DNA of 64,000 nt, taken from positions 1 through 64,000 of the forward strand of contig JAJDUL010000049.1 of the NCBI GenBank assembly GCA_022826685.1, written 5' to 3'. This DNA comes from Gemmatimonadota bacterium. Lineage in GTDB: Bacteria > Gemmatimonadota > Gemmatimonadetes > Palauibacterales > Palauibacteraceae. The position numbers and the translations under genes were made by a program. This document shows, piece after piece, positions 25,999 to 33,266 of this stretch; position 1 is the first letter of the stretch, and each line of letters opens with the position of its first letter. The notes under the pieces are model-generated. The model ran no database searches, was not told the origin of the DNA, and was given only the letters and a program-made list of their open reading frames with translations.

Positions 25999-26802
25999 TC
26001 AGAAGAGTCGGGGATCCTCGAACACCCGCATCGCCACCAGCCGGATGTACAGATCCGTTGCGCACACGAAGACGAGGCTGAACCAGGCCCAACTCATGTG
26101 TCGCTTGTTGAACCAGCTCACGCCCAACCACGCCTTGTGGCGAGCCTTGCCGCCGAGTGTGCACGAGTAGCAATCGACGTTGCCGCCGATGAGATGCCGG
26201 AGCGAGTGACAGCCGAACCAGTACCCCGAGAGCAGCACGAGGTTGATCAGAAGGACGATGGATCCGACCCCGATGCCGAAGCCGTCCTCGAAGAAGAATC
26301 CGTGAATCGTGTCGTACGTCAGGAAGAGCCAGATGACGATCGAGGCGTACAGAAAGTAGCGGTGAAGGTTCTGTAGAACCCACGGCAGCCGCGTCTCGCC
26401 CACGTACCTGTCGCCGCGGAACTCACCCACCGCACAGGCGGGCGGATCGAGGAAATAGGCGCGGTAATACGCCTTCCGGTAGTAGTAACACGTCCCCCGG
26501 AACCCGAGGATCACGCCCATCATCAATATGGCCGGAGAGAACGGCCACCACTCGATTCCGAACAGGCGGATCTGCTCGGGACAACTCGCGGCGATGCACG
26601 GCGAGTACAGGGGAGACAGGTACGGGTCGGCGAAGTAGTTGCCGCCCTGCAGGACCGCCCAGGTGGCGTAGCCCCCGAAGAGGCCGAGCCCCAGCGCCAC
26701 GCTCAGGGGTGGCAACCACCAGCGATCGCTGCGGAGCGTCTTGCCGAAACCGCGATCTCGAACCGCGACCGAGCTTTCCATGGTCTTTCGTCGACTCTTC
26801 AT
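25999..26802 (-). CDS. sdhC: Succinate dehydrogenase membrane-anchor subunit (Sdh1-like)
   Basis: 267-residue membrane protein with about five helices, for example WWLPPLSVALGLGLFGGYAT, YFLYASIVIWLFLTYDTIHG, IGVGSIVLLINLVLLSGYWF and MSWAWFSLVFVCATDLYIR. Several helix-associated histidines (NLHRYF, DTIHGF, GCHSLRHLIGG, KRHMSW) could bind heme. Single-gene anchors of this size precede the flavoprotein in the mycobacterial Sdh1 cluster in the same anchor-flavoprotein-FeS order. An ATG at 26781 is an alternative start. Confidence 0.85.
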   Translation of the reverse strand: MKSRRKTMESSVAVRDRGFGKTLRSDRWWLPPLSVALGLGLFGGYATWAVLQGGNYFADPYLSPLYSPCIAASCPEQIRLFGIEWWPFSPAILMMGVILGFRGTCYYYRKAYYRAYFLDPPACAVGEFRGDRYVGETRLPWVLQNLHRYFLYASIVIWLFLTYDTIHGFFFEDGFGIGVGSIVLLINLVLLSGYWFGCHSLRHLIGGNVDCYSCTLGGKARHKAWLGVSWFNKRHMSWAWFSLVFVCATDLYIRLVAMRVFEDPRLF

Positions 26803-26859
26803 GGGGTGGGGCGGGACCTTGGAGGACGCGGCCAGCCTACCGGGCCGTCAGGATGACTG

Positions 26860-28335
26860 TCAAGCGGAGTCGTCCGGGAACCCTTCGAGGTATTCCTGAA
26901 CCCGATTGAGGAAGAACGCCGCCATGGCGCCGTCGACCACTCGATGATCGTAGGAAAGACCGAAGTAGGCCCGGTTGCGGATCGCGATCACGTCATTGCC
27001 GAGTCCGTCCTGAACGACGACCGGACGCTTCTCGATCACGCCCGTTCCGAGGATGGCGACCTGAGGCTGGTTGATGATCGGGGTCCCGAACAGGTTTCCG
27101 AAGACCCCCACATTCGTGATCGTGAACGTCCCGCCCTGGATGTCGTCGAAGTCCAGCGCCTTGTTGCGGGCCTTCTCGGCGAGTTCGTTGGAGCGCTGCG
27201 CGAGTCCCAGCAGGCTGAGCTGGTCCGCGTCCCTGAGCACGGGCACGATGAGTTCGCGGCCGTCGTTGATCGCCACCGCGATCCCGAGATTGATGTTGCC
27301 GTGATACACGATTCGCGATCCGTCCACGGACGAGTTGAGAATCGGGTATTCGCCCAGGGCCTCGATCACGGCCCGATAGATGAAGGGGCCGTACGTGAGC
27401 TTCACGCCCTGATCGGCGAAACGCGGCTTGAGTGCGCGCCGAAGTTGAACGATCCGTTCGAAATCCACCTCGGTAACCGACGTCACGTGCGCGGAAACGC
27501 GCTTGGACATGAGCATGTGTTCCATCGTCCGCAGGCGGACTCTGCTCATCTCCTCGACCCGGTCGCGCTCGCGAATCGGCACGGAACCTAGCCGGACATC
27601 CAGCGTGGCCCCGTGGATCGGGATCCGAAGCGTGCCGGGTGCCGCAGGTTCCGGCGCCGACGTCTCCGGCGGCGTCGGCTCCGAAGCCTTCACTTCGGAG
27701 GCGGGAATCGGCGCCGGGACGGCAGCGGGTGCCGCGGTGGGGGCGGGAGCGGCAGCCGGAGCGGGCGCCGCCTCCGGCCCTCCGGCCGAGATGAACGCCA
27801 GAATGTCATCCCGGGTCACGCGACCGGAGGCCCCCGTCCCGGGCACCTGGTGGATGTCGACGCCGTGCTCCGCGGCGATCTTCCGCACCAGCGGCGTCGA
27901 TCGTGTCCGCAGCCGCTCATCCCGACCTGCGGGCGGCCCGGCGGCCCCCGGCCCCGGGGATGCGGGCGTGGCGTCCGCGGGTGGAGCCGCGGTGATTGCC
28001 GCCGCCGCGGTCGACGTCACGGGTTCTGCGGCGGGCGCATCCGCCGGCGGGTCCGCCACGGGCGCCGACGGTGCCGCGGCTGTCGCGGCCGTGGCGTCCG
28101 TCTCGATGCGGGCGACCACCGTGTCGATCTCGACCGTCTCCCCGCTCTGAACGAGAACCTCGGCCAGCACCCCCGCCGCCGGCGACGGAATGTCCGCGTC
28201 CACCTTGTCCGTGGATATCTCGAACAGGTCTTCGTCACGCTCGACCGCGTCCCCGACATTCTTGAGCCAGCGCGTCAGCGTCCCCTCCGCGATGGACTCC
28301 CCCATCTGCGGCATGATGACATCCACTTTGGACAT
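26860..28335 (-). CDS. 2-oxo acid dehydrogenase E2 (dihydrolipoyl acyltransferase)
   Basis: 491 residues from ATG 28335. One N-terminal lipoyl domain (VIMPQMGESIAEGTLTRWL, lipoyl lysine in EISTDKVDADIPSP) is followed by a long Ala/Pro linker, an E1/E3-binding domain (RSTPLVRKIAAEHGVDIHQV, GTGASGRVTRDDIL), a second Pro/Ala linker and the catalytic domain. The active-site motif is SYDHRVVDGAMAAFFLN. It transfers the acyl group to CoA. The acyl substrate (branched-chain, pyruvate or 2-oxoglutarate) cannot be fixed; pairing with a separate E1-beta argues against 2-oxoglutarate. Confidence 0.93.
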   Translation of the reverse strand: MSKVDVIMPQMGESIAEGTLTRWLKNVGDAVERDEDLFEISTDKVDADIPSPAAGVLAEVLVQSGETVEIDTVVARIETDATAATAAAPSAPVADPPADAPAAEPVTSTAAAAITAAPPADATPASPGPGAAGPPAGRDERLRTRSTPLVRKIAAEHGVDIHQVPGTGASGRVTRDDILAFISAGGPEAAPAPAAAPAPTAAPAAVPAPIPASEVKASEPTPPETSAPEPAAPGTLRIPIHGATLDVRLGSVPIRERDRVEEMSRVRLRTMEHMLMSKRVSAHVTSVTEVDFERIVQLRRALKPRFADQGVKLTYGPFIYRAVIEALGEYPILNSSVDGSRIVYHGNINLGIAVAINDGRELIVPVLRDADQLSLLGLAQRSNELAEKARNKALDFDDIQGGTFTITNVGVFGNLFGTPIINQPQVAILGTGVIEKRPVVVQDGLGNDVIAIRNRAYFGLSYDHRVVDGAMAAFFLNRVQEYLEGFPDDSA

Positions 28336-28367
28336 GGCGTTCTTCCCCGGCGTAGCGCCGCGTGGGT

Positions 28368-29342
28368 TCAGTAACTCAGTTGCAGGCGGGCCATCGAGAC
28401 GATGTCCGCCACCTGGGGTAGATGAGCGTCCTCCAACTCGGCCGCGTAAGGCACCGGCGTGTCGAGCGCCGCGACCCGCCGGATCGGGGCGTCGAGCCAC
28501 TCGAACGCGTGCTCGCAAACCAACGCGGCGACCTCGCCGCCGAAGCCGCCGAACCGCGGTGCTTCGTGCAGCAGGAGCAATCTCCCCGTCTTCTTCACAC
28601 TCTCGAGAATCGCCGCGCTGTCGAGCGGTTGCAGCGTCCTCAGGTCGATGATCTCGATCTCCGCGCCATCCTCCTCCGCCAGCTGCTCCGCCGCCGCCTG
28701 CGCCGTGTGGACCATGGCGCCATACGTGACCAGCGTCAGATCCGTTCCGCCGCGGTGCGTTCGAGCCTTCCCCAGCGGAGTCAGGAACTCCTCGCCCTCC
28801 TCGAGTTCGTCACGGAGTCTTCGGTACAGGTACTTGTGCTCGAAGAAGAGCACCGGGTCCGGATCCCGAATCGCAGCCTTCAGCAGGCCTTTCGCATCCC
28901 TCACGGTCGCCGGGGCCACCAACTTGAGGCCCGGCACGTTGGCGAAGTACGACTCGACATTCTGGGAGTGAAAGGGCCCCGCCCGCACGCCCGCGCCGCA
29001 GGGTCCCCGAATCACCAGCCCGGCCCCCACCCCCGTCCGGTAGCGGACCTTGGCGGCGAAGTTGACGATCACGTTGAACGCCGGCGCGATGAAGTCGATG
29101 AACTGCATCTCGCACACCGGCTTCAGGCCCATCTGCGCCGCCCCGATCGCCGCGCCCACGATCCCCGCCTCGCTGATCGGAGTGTCGATGACGCGATCTT
29201 CTCCGAATTCAGCGAGCAGCCCCTCCGTAATCTTGAAGGCGCCGCCGTAGGCGCCGATGTCCTCGCCCATGACAAAGACATCGGCGTCCGCCCGCATTTC
29301 CTCGCGGATCGCCTGTCGAATCGCCTCAAGATACGTAGCCAC
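28368..29342 (-). CDS. 2-oxo acid dehydrogenase E1 component, beta subunit
   Basis: 324 residues, GTG start. Pyruvate/branched-chain E1-beta signatures: YLEAIRQAIREEM, VFVMGEDIGAYGGAF, FGEDRVIDTPISEAGIVGAA, MQFIDFIAPAFNVIVNFAAK, the RGPCGAGVRAGPFHSQ region, and LTLVTYGAMVHTA. It forms the TPP-dependent decarboxylase together with an alpha subunit. No E1-alpha gene is adjacent: upstream is ygfZ and downstream E2, so the alpha chain must lie elsewhere or be absent. Confidence 0.92.
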   Translation of the reverse strand: MATYLEAIRQAIREEMRADADVFVMGEDIGAYGGAFKITEGLLAEFGEDRVIDTPISEAGIVGAAIGAAQMGLKPVCEMQFIDFIAPAFNVIVNFAAKVRYRTGVGAGLVIRGPCGAGVRAGPFHSQNVESYFANVPGLKLVAPATVRDAKGLLKAAIRDPDPVLFFEHKYLYRRLRDELEEGEEFLTPLGKARTHRGGTDLTLVTYGAMVHTAQAAAEQLAEEDGAEIEIIDLRTLQPLDSAAILESVKKTGRLLLLHEAPRFGGFGGEVAALVCEHAFEWLDAPIRRVAALDTPVPYAAELEDAHLPQVADIVSMARLQLSY

Positions 29343-29397
29343 GGCGCGAAGAATAACCGCGCGCCGTCCGCATCAGCAACGTCTCCCGCTGTGCCCT

Positions 29398-30483
29398 TTA
29401 CTCGTGCGTAAAGGGCACGTCCGTCACGTGCAGCGCGACGCTAGGGTGGTCCATCGACTCCAGCACGGCCCCCGGGGCAATCTCCCGCCTGACGTAGCCC
29501 AGCCCGATGGGTCCGAAACGTGGAGAACGAACCGCGGACGTGACGAGGCCGACCGGCCTGGCGCGGTCGGTGCCGGAGGGCGCCCGAAGGGTGGCTCCCA
29601 CGAGGTCGCGTGCCCGGTGGAGAGCGTCCGGGGCCCAGCGGAGCCCTCGCAGGTGACGGTTCACGTGGCCGCGGTAGTGGATGCGGGCGACGACCTCCTG
29701 GCCGGTGAAGCACCCCTTGGCAAAGCTGATCGCCCGGTCATCCTGGCCCGCCTCCTGGGCCAATCGCTCGGCGCCCAGCTCGGACCCGAACACCGGCAGT
29801 CCCTGCTCCAACCGGAGGATCTCCCAGTCTCCGCGGACGGCGGCGGCCCCCCCGGCCCGCGTCACGGCATCCTTCAGCTGTCTTGAGAGCCGTTCCGCGT
29901 CAACGGCTTCACCGGCCTGATCCACATACACGTCGAACCCGGCTCCCTCGATTTCCTCCCGGCGAACCGCAAGGGCCCCAGCGCCCCCGACATGCACGGT
30001 CGTCGCTTCGAGAGGGGCCAATTCGTCGGGGCGCCGGGCAAGAGAGGCTCCCGCAGCCGCTTCCCAGCGTTCGAGCGCCTCGGACGCGCGCGGTCCGATG
30101 AGCGTATGCACGGCAACATCCGTCACGTGGTGCTGTGCCAGAATCGGCGGCACATACTTCCAAAGGTGATTCATCAGATGCGGCAGGGCATCGCTCGGCG
30201 TATCGAGCCACAGCGCTTCCGTTCCCGCGTCTCCGGCGTCGCGCTCGAAACCCGCCACGGGCAGAATCCGCAGATCGACGACGACGCGGCCGCGGCGGTC
30301 CAGGAGGAAGGAATAGGCGCCCCGCCCCGACGGGACGTCCTTCACATCGTTCGAGGCGAGGCCGTTCACAACCTGTAGCGCCCCCGCACCCGACACGGCG
30401 ACGACGCGGCGCCGAACGTCCGGGAACAGCCCGACGCGCTGAACGGCGGCACGATACCCTTCGGACCCGGAACCCTGCGGCAT
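29398..30483 (-). CDS. ygfZ: YgfZ/GcvT-family folate-binding protein (iron-sulfur cluster maintenance)
   Basis: 361 residues. The diagnostic YgfZ motif K-G-C-x-x-G-Q-E is present as FAKGCFTGQEVVARIHYRG near residue 255, and the N-terminal domain has LQVVNGLASNDV. True GcvT lacks this cysteine motif, so this is not the missing aminomethyltransferase. YgfZ-type proteins use tetrahydrofolate and support certain Fe-S enzymes, including lipoate- and radical-SAM-related ones. Here it begins a run with E1-beta, E2 and sdhCAB, all linked to lipoyl or Fe-S cofactors. Confidence 0.9.
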   Translation of the reverse strand: MPQGSGSEGYRAAVQRVGLFPDVRRRVVAVSGAGALQVVNGLASNDVKDVPSGRGAYSFLLDRRGRVVVDLRILPVAGFERDAGDAGTEALWLDTPSDALPHLMNHLWKYVPPILAQHHVTDVAVHTLIGPRASEALERWEAAAGASLARRPDELAPLEATTVHVGGAGALAVRREEIEGAGFDVYVDQAGEAVDAERLSRQLKDAVTRAGGAAAVRGDWEILRLEQGLPVFGSELGAERLAQEAGQDDRAISFAKGCFTGQEVVARIHYRGHVNRHLRGLRWAPDALHRARDLVGATLRAPSGTDRARPVGLVTSAVRSPRFGPIGLGYVRREIAPGAVLESMDHPSVALHVTDVPFTHE

Positions 30484-30519
30484 CAGGTCGACGCGGCCCG
30501 CCGAATCGGGCGATGCGGC

Positions 30520-30550
30520 AAAAAAAGCTCCCGGGCCGAGACCCGGGAGC
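30520..30550 (-). terminator. Rho-independent terminator of the OmpA-family gene
   Basis: On the minus strand, GCTCCCGGG, a six-base loop and CCCGGGAGC form a perfect 9-bp stem followed by seven T residues. It lies about 35 bases after the OmpA-family stop and upstream of ygfZ. Confidence 0.92.
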
Positions 30551-30583
30551 CTGACTCCAACCTGGCCATCAAGTGCAACTCAG

Positions 30584-31222
30584 CTAATCCGAACCTGATC
30601 CGGCCCACTCGACGACGAACGTCGCGCGCCGGTTCTCGATCCCGTTCTGGCGATCGTCGACCCCGGTGTCCTGGTTTACCAGGCGCGACTCACCCATCGC
30701 CGCGATGCTGATGTTGTCGGCGTTCATCCCCGCGGTCTGCACGAGATAGTCCCTCACGCTCTCCGCCCGCTCCCGGGACAACGTCATGTTGTACGCTTCG
30801 GATCCGGCGGAGTCGGCAGAGCCTTCCACGGTGACTCGGGCCTGCGGGTAGGACCCCTGAATCGCCGCCGCGAACGCATCCAGAATCGGGCGGTCGACCG
30901 CACGCACCTCGGAACTGTTGAAGTCGAAGTGCACCGGAAGGGCCACCGCCAGTCCGGCCCCGTGCATGTCGTCGTCGCTTACGTGTCCTCCGAACTCCTG
31001 CTGCAGACGATCAAGCTGGCTCCGCAGCTCCTCTATGTTGCCCTGAAGCGCCTCCACCGCGGCCGTATTCGCGGCGATGCGGGCCTCGTGATCGGCGAGC
31101 TGCCCGTCTACGGGCTCCATCACGCGATCGAGTTCCCACTGGCGCACGAGCTGCATGCAGCCCGTGGACAGGAACGCTAGAGCCACCACAACCATCGGCA
31201 CCCACACCCTGTTCTGGCGCAT
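30584..31222 (-). CDS. OmpA-family lipoprotein (Pal-like)
   Basis: 212 residues. A signal sequence ends in the lipobox LSTGC (Cys22). A coiled-coil stretch follows (ANTAAVEALQGNIEELRSQL) and then an OmpA C-terminal peptidoglycan-binding domain: VHFDFNSSEVRAVDRPILDA, VEGSADSAGSEAYNMTLSRE, RAESVRDYL and IENRRATFVVEWAG. It probably tethers the outer membrane to peptidoglycan. It is followed by a strong terminator and preceded by a barrel gene on the same strand. Confidence 0.92.
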   Translation of the reverse strand: MRQNRVWVPMVVVALAFLSTGCMQLVRQWELDRVMEPVDGQLADHEARIAANTAAVEALQGNIEELRSQLDRLQQEFGGHVSDDDMHGAGLAVALPVHFDFNSSEVRAVDRPILDAFAAAIQGSYPQARVTVEGSADSAGSEAYNMTLSRERAESVRDYLVQTAGMNADNISIAAMGESRLVNQDTGVDDRQNGIENRRATFVVEWAGSGSD

Positions 31223-31248
31223 CCTGACCTACTCCTTCTTTTCTCGAC

Positions 31249-31920
31249 TCAGGGGAAGTTGACCCGGAGGCCAACCGAGAACGGGATCTCCATCATGGAG
31301 CTGAACCCGTGCACGTGATTGAGTTCGCCATACACGTGCGTCTCTTCCTCGTCCGTCATGACGTAGCGGATGTCGGCCTGCGCGAAGAGCGTGACCATCG
31401 GGACTCCCGTATCCGCATGGCGAGCGAAGTTGAGCCCCGCCTTGATTCCGGCGTTGCCGGAAAAATACGACCCGTTCACCAGGGCCACCGTATGGAGTCC
31501 CGGACGCGGATGGTTTTGCAGCAGGAACGCGTCCGAGTCGAGCGTCGAGACGCCCAAGCCGAAATCGACCGCCAGGGTAGTGCTTCCCATCGGATCCGCG
31601 AGATGATACTCGATCCCGCCCGTCACGTGCAGAATCTGAAAGTTCGGGTCGATCGCCCCCTTCGTACCGAGCATGTCCAGAGCCCCCTCGACCCGCAGCG
31701 CCATACGCGGGCGCAGGAAGTAGGATGCCGCGCCCGAGAACGAGGGACCCGACTCGGCGGCATCGGCGAGCTCGCCCATCGGGATGGCCAGCCCGACTCC
31801 GCCCTCGAAGGACCAGAACATCGGAGAGTAGGGACTCTGGGCTTCGGCCCGGATCGGCAGAAAAGCGAACGCAGCCATTGCGCCAACCGCCAACACCAGC
31901 TTTCTGAACACATCCTTCAT
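31249..31920 (-). CDS. Outer-membrane beta-barrel protein
   Basis: 223 residues from ATG 31920, chosen for its AGGAGG and the signal peptide MKDVFRKLVLAVGAMAAFAF...AEAQ. The mature chain has regular amphipathic strands (MFWSFEGGVGLAIPMGELAD, AASYFLRPRMALRVEGALDM, GGIEYHLADPM, TLAVDFGLGVSTL) and ends IPFSVGLRVNFP, an aromatic C-terminus fit for BAM recognition. An 8-strand OmpX/OmpW-like porin is plausible. Function unknown. The 243 bases upstream show no gene. Confidence 0.8.
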   Translation of the reverse strand: MKDVFRKLVLAVGAMAAFAFLPIRAEAQSPYSPMFWSFEGGVGLAIPMGELADAAESGPSFSGAASYFLRPRMALRVEGALDMLGTKGAIDPNFQILHVTGGIEYHLADPMGSTTLAVDFGLGVSTLDSDAFLLQNHPRPGLHTVALVNGSYFSGNAGIKAGLNFARHADTGVPMVTLFAQADIRYVMTDEEETHVYGELNHVHGFSSMMEIPFSVGLRVNFP

Positions 31921-32163
31921 ATCGACCTCCTGCGAGTTGTGAGGCCGCCGAGGAACGCGCGGGCTGTCTGATTCGCCACGCAAACCAAGCACGAACATCC
32001 AACTGCAACCAGCGGCACCCGGCCTCCGATGTCGCCGGAAAAATCAATCCAAGCTAAGCCCGATGTCGAATAACATGCAAGCACGGCGGCGCGTGCTCCG
32101 GTGCGTGCCGAAGCCTCGTTCCGGGGGGCCGATCAGGCTCGCGGACACACAAAGATCCGCGGT

Positions 32164-33075
32164 TCAGGCGCGCGAGACGTACTCCGCCAATCCCGTCGCC
32201 AAGTCGCGTGGCTGAAACGCCGGAAAACGACGTCGGGCCAGGTCTGAATCCGCGATCCCATCCTGGGTCACGAAGTCCACGGCATCGGGCGAAAGGATCT
32301 GGCCGGGGAGAAGGGCCGCACACGCCGCCGCGAGCTTTACGAGACTCGTCGGAACGTGGAGAATCGTCCGGCGCCGCCCGAGTACCGCCATGGCCGTCCG
32401 AACGACATCGTCCAGCGACATGACATCCGGTCCGCCGGCCTCCAGCGTGAGTCCGTCTCCCGCCGAACCCAGCGTCGCCTCGCACACGAGGTCCGCCAGG
32501 TCATCCACATGAATCGGGGTGATCCGCCCCGCTCCGTCCCCCAGCTGGGGAAAAACGAACGGAATCCCGCGAATGAGCGCGATGAAGCGATTCAGGCTCC
32601 GGTCTTCGGGGCCGTAGACCCATGAGGGTCGGACGATGACGTGGTCCAGGCCCGACTCACGCAGGGACGCCTCCGCCAGCCCCTTTGCGCGATACCAGGG
32701 GCGTGCGGAGGCGGGATCGGCCCCGACCCCGGACAGGTAGACGAGCTTGCGTACGCCCGCCTCCACCGCAGCCTCGACCAGGGCGGCGGTGCCCAGGGCG
32801 TCGACCTCCATGAACGTCCGGCCGCGCGCGGGCGACTCCACGGGATAGCCCGGGAACTGAACGGAGAGGATGGCCGTGTCCACGGCGTGCATCGCCGACG
32901 CGAGCCCGCCGTGCCGACGGACGTCTCCCTCGACGTATTCCGCCGGGAGCCCAAGCCTCGCCGCTCCGGCGGGGCTTCGGGTCAGCACGGCAACCTGCGC
33001 CCCGCGACGGTGCAGCCTCCGGACAAAGGCGCGTCCGAGGAAGCCCGTCCCGCCCGCGACGAGGATCCGAGGCAT
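32164..33075 (-). CDS. NAD(P)-binding SDR/NmrA-like epimerase family protein
   Basis: 303 residues with the Rossmann motif RILVAGGTGFLGRAFVRRLH, then YVEGDVRRHGGLASAMHAVD, KLVYLSGVGADPASA and RPSWVYGPEDRSLNRFI. The catalytic Tyr is shifted (RPWYRAKGLAEASLRES), as in complex-I NDUFA9-like and NmrA-type atypical SDRs. GGAGG precedes the ATG. It probably acts as a quinone- or electron-transport-related assembly protein or a sugar/lipid reductase; not determinable. Confidence 0.85.
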   Translation of the reverse strand: MPRILVAGGTGFLGRAFVRRLHRRGAQVAVLTRSPAGAARLGLPAEYVEGDVRRHGGLASAMHAVDTAILSVQFPGYPVESPARGRTFMEVDALGTAALVEAAVEAGVRKLVYLSGVGADPASARPWYRAKGLAEASLRESGLDHVIVRPSWVYGPEDRSLNRFIALIRGIPFVFPQLGDGAGRITPIHVDDLADLVCEATLGSAGDGLTLEAGGPDVMSLDDVVRTAMAVLGRRRTILHVPTSLVKLAAACAALLPGQILSPDAVDFVTQDGIADSDLARRRFPAFQPRDLATGLAEYVSRA

Positions 33076-33266
33076 CGCTTCACCTCCCGGCTGGCGCCGG
33101 GGCGCGCATCACCTGAACATCCCCCCGATGACGTTCGACATCGTATTGGTGCTCGCCCCTCACGCTGTTCTCGGATACCGGACCAATATCATGATTCGGG
33201 CGTCAAACGGATACTCGCGACGGTGACCACCTTCATCCCGATCTTCTGGCCGGGACGGAGTACGAC

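Noticed and set aside
29398-30483. Calling the GcvT-like gene aminomethyltransferase
   Set aside because: It has the YgfZ-specific KGCFTGQE motif and is not adjacent to gcvHP.
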